Assembly (NCBI RefSeq): GCF_001921205.1
Contig: NZ_MSIE01000001.1
Coordinates: forward strand, 124,001 to 188,000
Length of the DNA: 64,000 nt
From: Actinophytocola xanthii
GTDB lineage: Bacteria > Actinomycetota > Actinomycetes > Mycobacteriales > Pseudonocardiaceae
Direction: 5' to 3'
Of the stretch, positions 28,445 to 35,738 are shown piece by piece (position 1 is the first letter of the stretch; each line of letters opens with the position of its first letter). The position numbers were made by a program, and so were the translations under genes. The notes beneath the pieces are model-generated. The model saw only the letters and a list, made by a program, of their open reading frames with translations, did not search any database and was not told the DNA's origin.

Positions 28445-28447
28445 CGT
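28442..28447 (+). promoter_or_regulatory. -10 box of the DUF6058-like gene, made with the mptB stop codon
   Basis: TAGCGT starts with the TAG stop of mptB and ends seven bases before ATG 28455. Confidence 0.45.
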
Positions 28448-28454
28448 CGCACGC

Positions 28455-29033
28455 ATGGCCACCCCACCCACCTTCACCGAGTCGGACATCCGCTACGTGA
28501 TCGCCGAGTACCGCACGCTCGGCGAGCTGTGCCACGGCCGCGCGGAGAGCGTCGTGGAGGTGAGCCGGCTGATCGAGGCCGGCCGGTTACCCCGGGCCAC
28601 CTACGTCCTGCCCTCCGGCGAGGCGCGGTTCCCGCCGGACTACTTCGCCCTGCTCGACGCCGCGGGCTCGGTCGAGGAGCTGCCGGCGCACTTCCGCTCG
28701 CGGTGCCTGGCGGCGGGTTCGGCGCAGGACGTGGACGAGGCCTGGGCGGGCTACCTGTCCGGGGAGTTCGGCGTGTGCCTGCGTGAGGTGACGCCCGAGG
28801 CCATCGTGGCGAAGGGCCGCCTGCTCGACACGATCGAGCGGCTGCTCGCCGAGCCGTCGCCGGAGGACCGCGGCTGGCAGGCGGAGTTACGCGGCGCGGT
28901 CGACGAGCTGGACGGGCTCGAGCGCCCGTTCACCGACTACGACCGCCAGCGCTGGGGCGACACCACGCGTGACCGCTGCATCACCCGCGTCCGGGCGCGC
29001 TTCCCGGACGCCTTCACCCTCCAGGGAGCATGA
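28455..29033 (+). CDS. DUF6058-like protein of unknown function
   Basis: A 192-residue soluble, acidic protein with no signal or membrane segment. The sequence begins TFTESDIRYVIAEYRTLGELCHGR, includes LPSGEARFPPDYFALLDAAG and ends with RDRCITRVRARFPDAF. It fits the actinobacterial DUF6058 family in memory, for which no function is known. ATG 28455 has no ribosome site but a -10 box seven bases upstream, so it is probably its own leaderless unit rather than a strict co-transcript of mptB, only 10 bp away. Confidence 0.6.
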   Translation: MATPPTFTESDIRYVIAEYRTLGELCHGRAESVVEVSRLIEAGRLPRATYVLPSGEARFPPDYFALLDAAGSVEELPAHFRSRCLAAGSAQDVDEAWAGYLSGEFGVCLREVTPEAIVAKGRLLDTIERLLAEPSPEDRGWQAELRGAVDELDGLERPFTDYDRQRWGDTTRDRCITRVRARFPDAFTLQGA

Positions 29034-29080
29034 GCTTGGACGATTCACGGGGCTTCGTTCGTCACCGAAGGGGCACGTCC

Positions 29081-29086
29081 TAGCCT
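29081..29086 (+). promoter_or_regulatory. -10 box of the ABC ATPase gene (leaderless)
   Basis: TAGCCT ends seven bases before the GTG at 29094. Confidence 0.45.
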
Positions 29087-29093
29087 TACCGTC

Positions 29094-30029
29094 GTGAGCG
29101 CACGCACCTCCGCCCCCGCGGTGGACGTCTCCGGACTGGTCAAGCGCTTCGGCCAGACCACCGCTGTCGACGGCCTGAGCCTGCGCCTCGACCAGGGCAC
29201 GGTGCTCGCGCTGCTCGGCCCGAACGGCGCTGGCAAGACCACGACCGTCGAGATCTGCGAGGGCTTCCAGCGGCGCGACGCCGGCTCGGTCAGCGTGCTC
29301 GGCCTCGACCCGGCCACCCACGCCGAGGCCCTGCGCCCGCGGGTCGGCGTGATGCCCCAGGGCGGCGGGGCCTACCCCGGGGTGCGGGCCGAGGAGATGC
29401 TCGCGCTGGTCGCGGCGTGCGCGGCGAACCCGCTGTCGCCGGCGTGGCTGTTGGACGTGCTCGGGTTGACCTCCGCCCGGCGCACGCCGTTCAAGCGGCT
29501 CTCCGGCGGCCAGCAGCAGCGCCTGTCGCTGGCCTGCGCGCTGGTGGGCCGCCCGGAGCTGGTGTTCCTGGACGAGCCGACGGCGGGAATGGACCCCCAG
29601 GCCCGGCGGCTGGTGTGGGAGCTGGTGGGGGCGCTGCGGGCGGACGGGGTGAGCGTGCTGCTGACCACGCACGCGATGGAGGAGGCCGAGGAGCTCGCCG
29701 ACCAGGTGGTGATCGTCGACCGCGGCCGGGTGGTGGCCGAGGGCACCCCCCGCCAGCTGACGGCGGAGACGGAGGACGCCGCCCAGCTCCGCTTCCGGGC
29801 ACGCCCCCACATGGACACGAGCCAACTGTGCGCCGCCCTTCCCGACGGCTGCCGGGTCCACGAGCCCACACCCGGCGCCTACCTCCTGTCGGGGCGCATC
29901 GACCCCCAGGTGGTGTCGGCGGTGACCGCGTGGTGCGCCCAACAAGGCGTCCTGGCCGAGGAGCTCCACGTCGGCCGCCGCAGCCTGGAAGACGTCTTCC
30001 TGGACCTGACAGGCCGCGAACTCCGATGA
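29094..30029 (+). CDS. ABC-2 type transporter ATPase
   Basis: A 311-residue ATPase: Walker A GPNGAGKT (42-49), signature LSGGQQQR, Walker B LVFLDEPTAGMD and switch His in LTTHAMEE, followed by a C-terminal regulatory extension (about 225-311) typical of drug- or lipid-export ABC-2 systems. It corresponds in position to Rv1458c. Its partner is the permease at 30205, but a 60-codon ORF lies between, overlapping both by 4 bases. The substrate is unknown; a link to cytochrome oxidase or heme A biogenesis is sometimes suggested by its place next to ctaA but is unproven. Confidence 0.88.
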   Translation: MSARTSAPAVDVSGLVKRFGQTTAVDGLSLRLDQGTVLALLGPNGAGKTTTVEICEGFQRRDAGSVSVLGLDPATHAEALRPRVGVMPQGGGAYPGVRAEEMLALVAACAANPLSPAWLLDVLGLTSARRTPFKRLSGGQQQRLSLACALVGRPELVFLDEPTAGMDPQARRLVWELVGALRADGVSVLLTTHAMEEAEELADQVVIVDRGRVVAEGTPRQLTAETEDAAQLRFRARPHMDTSQLCAALPDGCRVHEPTPGAYLLSGRIDPQVVSAVTAWCAQQGVLAEELHVGRRSLEDVFLDLTGRELR

Positions 30030-30208
30030 GGGTGCCTGCCCAGACCGCGCCCACGGCGACCACACCCGCCACAACCGCGCCCGCCACAACCGCGCCCGCC
30101 ACAACCGCGCCCGCCACGACGAAGCCCATCCAGACCCCGCACGCCCCGACCGCGCACCCCCACACCGCGCCCACCACGACGGCGCCCGCACCGACGGTGT
30201 TGCCATGA
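30026..30208 (+). CDS. 60-residue Ala/Pro/Thr-rich ORF tiled between ABC genes
   Basis: An unrecognised ORF of 60 residues made almost only of Ala, Pro and Thr (motif ATTAP repeated). Its ATG (30026) overlaps the stop of the ATPase gene in ATGA, and its TGA (30206-30208) overlaps the ATG of the permease in the same way, so ribosomes could pass through all three genes by coupling. The middle is a 15-bp repeat (30071-30115). No membrane segment, signal or charged domain is seen. It may be a real linker-like peptide or a frame kept open by a minisatellite; the double exact overlap favours translation. Confidence 0.5.
   Translation: MRVPAQTAPTATTPATTAPATTAPATTAPATTKPIQTPHAPTAHPHTAPTTTAPAPTVLP
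30071..30115. repeat. 15-bp tandem repeat, three perfect copies
   Basis: ACAACCGCGCCCGCC occurs three times in a row; a degenerate copy precedes (30056-30070) and another follows. The unit length keeps the reading frame and encodes TTAPA. Confidence 0.95.
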
Positions 30209-30984
30209 CGACGACGTTCCCCGCCGGCACGTTCCGGCCCGCCCCCGGCCGAGGCCGGGTCGCCCACATGCTCGCGACCCACGCCCGCACCGAGGCGATG
30301 CTGACCCTGCGCAACGGCGAGCAGATCCTGCTCACGCTGCTGATCCCGCTGGCCCTGCTGGTGGGCTTGACCGTGCTGGACGTCTTCACCCTCCCCGAGC
30401 CGAGGGTCGACTCGGTGACCCCGCGGATCTTCGCCCTCGCGGTCATGTCCTCGGCCTTCACCGGGCAGGCCATCGCCCTCGGGTTCGACCGCCGCTACGG
30501 CGTCCTCAAACGCCTCGCCGCTACGGCGCTGCCCCGCTGGCTCCTCCTGGCCGGCCGCACCGCCGCGGCCCTCGTGGTGGTGGCCGTCCAGCTGGTGGTG
30601 CTCGGCGTGGTGGCCGCGCTCCTGGGTTGGTCCCCGTCCCCCGCCGGCCTGCTCTGGGCGGTGCTCCTGGTCCTGCTGGGCACTCTCGCCTTCGGCGCCC
30701 TGGGCGTCCTGCTGGGCGGCGCCCTCAAAGCCGAGATCGTCCTGGCCCTGGCCAACCTGGTCTGGTTCGCCCTCGTCCTGGCCGGCGGCCTCGCCGTCCC
30801 CGCCACCTCCCTACCCGACGCCTGGGCCGACGTGGTCACCCTCCTCCCGTCGGGCGCCCTGGCCGAGGGACTCCACGCCACCCTGACCGCCGGGACCGCC
30901 CCCCACTGGTCGATCGTCGCCACCCTCCTCGCCTGGACGGCAGCCGCCTCGGCCCTCGCCACCCGCACCACCAAGCTCTCCTGA
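30205..30984 (+). CDS. ABC-2 type transporter permease
   Basis: A 259-residue permease with six predicted helices (about 45-65, 78-95, 110-140, 145-165, 175-195, 232-252) and the conserved RRYGVLKRLAATALPRW loop that contacts the ATPase. Forms a transporter with the ATPase at 29094 (position of Rv1457c). ATG overlaps the stop of the small ORF. The hydrophilic N-terminus (about 1-40) is Pro/Arg-rich. Confidence 0.87.
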   Translation: MTTTFPAGTFRPAPGRGRVAHMLATHARTEAMLTLRNGEQILLTLLIPLALLVGLTVLDVFTLPEPRVDSVTPRIFALAVMSSAFTGQAIALGFDRRYGVLKRLAATALPRWLLLAGRTAAALVVVAVQLVVLGVVAALLGWSPSPAGLLWAVLLVLLGTLAFGALGVLLGGALKAEIVLALANLVWFALVLAGGLAVPATSLPDAWADVVTLLPSGALAEGLHATLTAGTAPHWSIVATLLAWTAAASALATRTTKLS

Positions 30985-31031
30985 CCTCCGACCGAGGTGC
31001 GGCCAGGACGAACGCGCGCGAAACCGCGGTA

Positions 31032-31418
31032 TTACCGGTGCGCGCCGTCGTCGAAGGCCTCGCGGGCCGCCGCTACCGCCGTCCGGTGGCGATCGGCCCA
31101 CTGGGTCAGGCCGGCCAGGTGCTCGTAGAGCTCCCGAGCCATCTCCGTCGCCGTGTACTCGACCCTCGGCGGCACCGTGGGATGGACCGTCCGTTCCAGC
31201 AGGCCGTCGCGCTCGAGGTTGCGCAGGGTCAGGGTGAGCATCCGGCGGCTGATGCCCGGCATCGCGCGCTCGAGGCCGGTGAAACGCACCGGGCCGTGCG
31301 CGGTCTCCATCAGGATGCCGATGCTCCACTTGCCGCTCACCCGGCCGAGCACGTCGAGGATCGTGCACGCCTCCGCGCTCCCGACCTGGTCGGGCACACA
31401 GCTGTTCCCCCGTGACAT
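31032..31418 (-). CDS. HxlR-family regulator
   Basis: A 128-residue MarR-like winged-helix protein of the HxlR group: C-T-I-L-DVLGRVSGKWSIGIL then RFTGLERAMPGISRRMLTLTLRNLERDGLLERTVHPTVPPRVEYTAT. HxlR proteins sense aldehydes, quinones or oxidants; Cys residues near the N-terminus (C7, C18) could take part. ATG 31416-31418 is chosen since GAAGAAGG lies seven bases upstream. It is divergent from the F420-type reductase gene and probably controls it. Confidence 0.88.
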   Translation of the reverse strand: MSRGNSCVPDQVGSAEACTILDVLGRVSGKWSIGILMETAHGPVRFTGLERAMPGISRRMLTLTLRNLERDGLLERTVHPTVPPRVEYTATEMARELYEHLAGLTQWADRHRTAVAAAREAFDDGAHR

Positions 31419-31483
31419 GGAAGTGCCTTCTTCCGCTCGCCCCGCACGCTCACCGATCATGGCGACCGTAACAAGGAGGACCC

Positions 31484-31879
31484 ATGGCCATCACGTTCGA
31501 CGAGCGCACCCGCGCGCTGCTCGACGGCAGGAACTTCGCCGTCGTCGCCACGCTCTCCGCCGGCGGCGCACCCCAGACCTCGGTGGTGTGGATCGCGCGC
31601 GACGGGGACACGGTGGTGTTCTCCAGCACCGCCGACCGGCAGAAGACCCGCAACCTCACCCGCGACCCGCGGGTCAGCCTGAGCGTCTTCGACCTCGAGA
31701 ACCCGTACGAGTCGGTCGACATCCGCGGCACCGCCGAGCTGGCCGAGGACCACGACCACGCGGTGCAGAAGGCGGTGTCGCACAAGTACCTGGGCGAGGA
31801 CCCGCCCACCGAACCGGACACCGTCACCCGCGTGGCCGTCCGCGTGGTCCCGCACCGGGTCCACCACTTCTCGGCCTGA
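31484..31879 (+). CDS. PPOX-class flavin/F420-dependent oxidoreductase
   Basis: A 131-residue split-beta-barrel protein of the pyridoxamine-oxidase-like/F420 group: N-terminal FAVVATLSAGGAPQTSVVWIARDGDTVVFSS and DRQKTRNLTRDPRVSLSVFD are standard. Members bind FMN or F420 and reduce quinones or other small compounds. The strong ribosome site AAGGAGG lies six bases before ATG 31484. It is paired with the divergent HxlR gene. It ends 3 bp before the convergent permease gene. Confidence 0.85.
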   Translation: MAITFDERTRALLDGRNFAVVATLSAGGAPQTSVVWIARDGDTVVFSSTADRQKTRNLTRDPRVSLSVFDLENPYESVDIRGTAELAEDHDHAVQKAVSHKYLGEDPPTEPDTVTRVAVRVVPHRVHHFSA

Positions 31880-31882
31880 CGG

Positions 31883-32731
31883 TCAGCTGACCCGCCGCTG
31901 GGCCCGCTCGCGGCGCCGCGCCACCGCCGATCCCGACTCCCGGCGCGCCATCCGCCGGAGGACCACCGGCGCCAGCAGCAGGCCGAGCACCGCCCACGCC
32001 CCCAGTGCGCACACGGTCTCCACGTGCCGCCAGGACTCCCCGATCTCCACGCCCACCGCGCTGTCCGGCAGCAGGGCCGCCCGCATGCCCAGGCCCATCC
32101 AGTAGATCGGGAAGACCTGGGCCGTCCACTGAACCCACTCGGGCATCGAGGTGACCGGGTAGAAGACGCCCGAGATCGCGATCATGCCGAGGATCGGCAG
32201 CGTGAGCAGCCCCTGGTCGCGTGCGCTGGTGAACACCGATCCGAGGACCGCACCGATCGGCAGGGTCGCCGCCAGGCCCAGCGCCAGCAGCCCCGTCAGG
32301 GCGAGCCACGACCCGACGCTGCCGACGGCGAGGCCGGAAATGATGAACAGCCCCGGGACCAGGAAGATCGCGAGGTCGACGACCAGCCCGCCGGACACCG
32401 AGATGATCTTCCCGACCAGGTAGGTCACCATGCCGTTGGGCGTCGACTTCGCCCGCAGCAGGGTTCCGTCCTCGCGGTCGACGGTGAGCAGGTGGCTCAT
32501 GGTGACCAGGGCCATCGCGGCGTTCATGCCGAGGATGCTCGGCAGCACCAACGTGCCGAGCAGGAACCCGCTCTGTCCGAACGAGACGTCCCGCACGAAG
32601 AACAGGGTTACCAACATCAGGACGGGCCAGAGGACGTGGTTGAGCAGTTCGCCGGCGTTGGTCAGGGACTGTCGCAACTCGATCAGCCCCCGGGAGCACC
32701 CTGCCCGCAGCGCGGTCGTGGTCGGGTTCAC
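31883..32731 (-). CDS. ABC-2 type transporter permease (second system)
   Basis: A 282-residue permease with six helices and an ABC-2 membrane domain (DREDGTLLRAKSTPNG loop, VFYPVTSMPEWVQW segment). GTG start 32729-32731 overlaps the ATPase stop in GTGA. It pairs with the ATPase at 32728 and is likely a drug or lipid exporter; it is not the partner of the 29094 ATPase. The C-terminus is Arg-rich. Confidence 0.87.
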   Translation of the reverse strand: MNPTTTALRAGCSRGLIELRQSLTNAGELLNHVLWPVLMLVTLFFVRDVSFGQSGFLLGTLVLPSILGMNAAMALVTMSHLLTVDREDGTLLRAKSTPNGMVTYLVGKIISVSGGLVVDLAIFLVPGLFIISGLAVGSVGSWLALTGLLALGLAATLPIGAVLGSVFTSARDQGLLTLPILGMIAISGVFYPVTSMPEWVQWTAQVFPIYWMGLGMRAALLPDSAVGVEIGESWRHVETVCALGAWAVLGLLLAPVVLRRMARRESGSAVARRRERAQRRVS

Positions 32732-33618
32732 CGGCCCACCCCCGCGGCCTCGGCCTGGCGCACCAGCGCCAGATAGGTGTCCTCCAGCGAGGCTCTCCTG
32801 ATCTCCAGCTCGCTGACCGTCGTGCCGTGCCGGCGGAACAGATCGAAGGCGAACCCGGTGGAGTCCGTGGTCGACCGCGAGAAGCTCCGGCCGTCACGCC
32901 GCCAGCGCACCTCGTCCTCGCCGGCTATCCGCCGGGCGAGCTCGGCCGCCGTTCCGTCCGCGACGACCCGCCCGCGGTCGAGGATCACGATGCGGTGTGC
33001 CAGCTTCTCCGCCTCGTCCAGGTCGTGGGTGGTGAGCAGGATCGTCGTCGCGTCCCGGTCGGCGAGACGCGCGACGAGCTCGTGGAACTCGCGTCGGGCA
33101 CGCGGGTCGAAGCCGGTGGTCGGCTCGTCGAGGAACAGCAGCTCGGGCCGGCCCACGATCCCGACCGCCACGTCAAGGCGGCGCCGTTGCCCGCCGGACA
33201 GCGTGCCGACCGCGGAGCTCGCCTGCTCGGTAAGGCCCACCGCCGCAACGAGCTCGTCGACGTCCCAGGGCCGGGTGACCGTGTCGGTGGAGTAGCAGGC
33301 GTAGCAGGAGCCCAGGTGCGCCAGCAGCTCACGCACCCGCCACCGTCCGTGGTCCCGCCAGGACTGCAGGACTACTCCCACCCGCGCCCGCCACCGTTCG
33401 CTCCCATGGGCGGGATCGGTGCCGAGCACCGTAACCCGGCCCGCCGAGCGCATTCGGAAGCCTTCCAGGATCTCGATCGTCGTGGTCTTGCCCGCCCCGT
33501 TCGGACCAAGCAGGGCCAGCACCTCCCCCTGGTGCGCCCGAAACGTCACCTCGCGCAGGACGTCCCTCGTCCCGTAGCGCATCCCCAGCCCCTCGACCTC
33601 AAGCACGACATCTCGCAT
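32728..33618 (-). CDS. ABC-2 type transporter ATPase (second system)
   Basis: A 296-residue ATPase: Walker A GPNGAGKT near residue 40, signature LSGGQRRR, Walker B LLFLDEPTTGFD, His in LTTHDLDEAEK, plus a C-terminal extension. ATG 33616-33618 (MRDVVLEV) is chosen because a -10 box TATGGT lies seven bases upstream; an ATG four codons earlier lies within that box. An unusual CYACYS pair follows the Q-loop. Expression is probably controlled from two palindromes upstream. Confidence 0.86.
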   Translation of the reverse strand: MRDVVLEVEGLGMRYGTRDVLREVTFRAHQGEVLALLGPNGAGKTTTIEILEGFRMRSAGRVTVLGTDPAHGSERWRARVGVVLQSWRDHGRWRVRELLAHLGSCYACYSTDTVTRPWDVDELVAAVGLTEQASSAVGTLSGGQRRRLDVAVGIVGRPELLFLDEPTTGFDPRARREFHELVARLADRDATTILLTTHDLDEAEKLAHRIVILDRGRVVADGTAAELARRIAGEDEVRWRRDGRSFSRSTTDSTGFAFDLFRRHGTTVSELEIRRASLEDTYLALVRQAEAAGVGR

Positions 33619-33623
33619 ACAAG

Positions 33624-33666
33624 CAACCATAGTTGACTAAAATGCGAATAGGCAACCCAGGTTGCC
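33624..33666 (-). promoter_or_regulatory. Promoter of the second ABC operon inside two palindromes
   Basis: -35 TTGCCT (33650-33655) and -10 TATGGT (33626-33631), 18 bp apart on the minus strand, lie within two inverted repeats: GGCAACC-CA-GGTTGCC (33651-33666) and CAAC-CATA-GTTG (33624-33635). Both share a CAAC/GTTG half-site, as expected of one repressor. Confidence 0.6.
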
Positions 33667-33710
33667 AATTAAGGTCACCACCCCGCACCGCCCACGTGGA
33701 CCGGGTTCCA

Positions 33711-33716
33711 TACCAT
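33711..33716 (+). promoter_or_regulatory. -10 box of ctaA (leaderless)
   Basis: TACCAT ends six bases before the GTG at 33723; no ribosome site. Confidence 0.5.
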
Positions 33717-33722
33717 CGACGC

Positions 33723-34664
33723 GTGTCGCTCGCATCGCTGAAAGCCCGGATCGACCGGCTGCCCCAACCGAGCTACCGACTCCAGGTCGGGGTCGCGATC
33801 GCGGTCGTCGCGACGCAGGCGCTCATCGCGATGACGGGCGCCATCGTCCGGGTCACCGGGTCCGGACTCGGCTGCCCGACCTGGCCGGAGTGCTTCCCGG
33901 GCAGCATGGTGCCGGTCGAGCACCCCGAGTACGCGACGCTCAACCAGTGGATCGAGTACGGGAACCGGCTGTTCACCGGGCTCGTCGGGCTGATCGCCGG
34001 CGCGGCGCTGGTCCTCGCCTACCTGCACCGGCCCCGCGACCGCCGCTACCTCCGGCTCGCGCTCGCCATGCCGGTCGGCGTGGTCATCCAGGCGATCATC
34101 GGCGGCCTCACGGTCCGGATGGAGCTGCTCTGGTGGACCGTCGCCGTGCACCTGCTGGCCTCGACGGTCATGGTCTGGCTCGCCACCCTGCTCGTCCACG
34201 CCATCCCCCGCGACGGCCGGCCGGCGCCCGCCGGCACCCCCCTGCTCTACCTGCCCACCGGGCTCCTCGTCGGCATCCTGCTCACCGGCACGATGGTCAC
34301 CGGCGCCGGGCCCCACGGCGGTGACCCGGACACGCCCAGGCTCGACCTTCCGGTGGAGACCCTGGCCCACCTCCACGCGGCCATGCTCTACACCTTCCTC
34401 GGCTCGCTGGTCCTGATCGGACTGTGGCTGCGCGGCACCACCAACCCGCCCTGGCGCCGGTACCGGGTCCTGCTCGCCGTCGCCCTCGCGCAGGGGGCGA
34501 TCGGGCTCGTGCAGTTCTGGACCGGCGTCCCGGAGCTGCTCGTGTCCCTGCACGTGCTCGGGGCGATGTGCGTCATCATCGCCACCGCCTCGCTCTGGTG
34601 CGGCGTCCGCAGAACCGCTCGAGAAACACAGCCTTCGGTGGCGGAGCAGCCACAGAGCGCATAA
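33723..34664 (+). CDS. ctaA: Heme A synthase CtaA (Cox15)
   Basis: A 313-residue membrane protein with eight helices that oxidises heme O to heme A for cytochrome c oxidase. The CtaA signatures are present: GCPTWPEC with the paired outer-loop C51 and C57, the catalytic Glu in EYGNR (about 78-82), and heme-ligand His in the later helices (AVHLLAST, LAHLHAAM, SLHVLGAM). It works with CtaB (41415). It is probably leaderless from GTG 33723. Same position as Rv1456c. Confidence 0.92.
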   Translation: MSLASLKARIDRLPQPSYRLQVGVAIAVVATQALIAMTGAIVRVTGSGLGCPTWPECFPGSMVPVEHPEYATLNQWIEYGNRLFTGLVGLIAGAALVLAYLHRPRDRRYLRLALAMPVGVVIQAIIGGLTVRMELLWWTVAVHLLASTVMVWLATLLVHAIPRDGRPAPAGTPLLYLPTGLLVGILLTGTMVTGAGPHGGDPDTPRLDLPVETLAHLHAAMLYTFLGSLVLIGLWLRGTTNPPWRRYRVLLAVALAQGAIGLVQFWTGVPELLVSLHVLGAMCVIIATASLWCGVRRTARETQPSVAEQPQSA

Positions 34665-34679
34665 CGTGGAGGACACAGG

Positions 34680-34701
34680 CCTACGGCTACGTAACCGTAG
34701 G
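34680..34701. promoter_or_regulatory. Inverted repeat upstream of the desaturase
   Basis: CCTACGG-N8-CCGTAGG is a perfect 7-bp inverted repeat just upstream of a -35-like TTGTCA (34708). It is a candidate operator for the desaturase gene. Confidence 0.45.
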
Positions 34702-34838
34702 TACGCGTTGTCAGGCCGCGCCCCCGGCCGAGTTACGAGGTTTCCGGACTCATCACTTCCACGCTCTCGCCCTCACGCGACACCCCTCACGCTCCCAAAC
34801 CGCTGATCGGACGCCGGCGCTCGCTGCCGGAGACGTTC

Positions 34839-35705
34839 GTGGTGAAGATGTTCATCCTCATCCCCTTCGCCGCGCTCGTGGCGGCCGTGCCGCTGGCCTG
34901 GGGTTGGGGGCTCGGCTGGGCCGACATCGGCATCGCCGCCGGGTTCTACCTGGTCTCCGCGCTGGGCGTGACCGTCGGCTACCACCGCTACTTCACCCAC
35001 GGCTCGTTCAAGGCGAACCGGCCGCTGCGCATCGCGCTCGCCGTCGCCGGCGGGCTGGCCGCGCAGGGCTCGGTCGTCGACTGGGTCGCCGACCACCGTC
35101 GCCACCACGCTTTCTCCGACCGCGAGGGCGACCCGCACTCCCCCTGGCTGTTCGGCACGAGCGCGCGGGCCCTGGCCAAGGGCTTCTGGCACGCGCACAT
35201 GGGCTGGCTGTTCGAGCGCGACATCACCAACGCCGAGCGCTTCGCCCCCGACCTGCTCGCCGACCGCGACATCCGCCAGGTCGACCGCCTCTTCATCCCG
35301 TTGACCATCACGAGCCTCGTCCTCCCCGGCGTGCTGGGCGGCCTGATCACGATGTCCTGGTGGGGCGCGGTCACCGCGTTCTTCTGGGCCGGCCTGGTCC
35401 GCATCGCTTTCCTGCACCACATCACCTGGTCGGTCAACTCCATCTGCCACATGGTCGGCTCGCGACCGTTCGTCAGCCGGGACCGTGCCGCCAACTTCTG
35501 GCCGCTCGCGATCCTGTCGATGGGCGAGTCCTGGCACAACTCCCACCACGCCGATCCCACCGGCGCCCGGCACGGCGTGCTCCGGGGCCAGCTCGACATC
35601 TCCGCCCGGGTGATCTGGGTCTTCGAGAAGCTCGGCTGGGCCACGCAGGTTCGGTGGCCGCGCCCGGAACGGCTCGCCGCGAAGCGGGTGCCCGCGGAGC
35701 GCTAG
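34839..35705 (+). CDS. Acyl-CoA/fatty-acid delta-9-type desaturase
   Basis: A 288-residue membrane di-iron desaturase: His boxes HRYFTH (49-54), HRRHH (86-90) and HNSHH (233-237), four membrane helices. It introduces a double bond in saturated acyl chains. GTG 34839 is used because CCGGAG precedes it, but the frame continues upstream to 34701 and the residues just ahead (KPLIGRRRSLPETF) look like a typical pre-helix tail; there is no ATG, GTG or TTG there, only a possible ATC at 34752. It lies between ctaA and qor on the same strand, and is absent from the M. tuberculosis order. Confidence 0.85.
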   Translation: MVKMFILIPFAALVAAVPLAWGWGLGWADIGIAAGFYLVSALGVTVGYHRYFTHGSFKANRPLRIALAVAGGLAAQGSVVDWVADHRRHHAFSDREGDPHSPWLFGTSARALAKGFWHAHMGWLFERDITNAERFAPDLLADRDIRQVDRLFIPLTITSLVLPGVLGGLITMSWWGAVTAFFWAGLVRIAFLHHITWSVNSICHMVGSRPFVSRDRAANFWPLAILSMGESWHNSHHADPTGARHGVLRGQLDISARVIWVFEKLGWATQVRWPRPERLAAKRVPAER

Positions 35706-35738
35706 GGTCGACCTCCTGGATCACACGCGGAGGACGAC

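Noticed and set aside
26765-28489. Long minus-strand frame antisense to mptB
   Set aside because: His/Arg/Asp-rich shadow of the coding strand; mptB is supported by family motifs.
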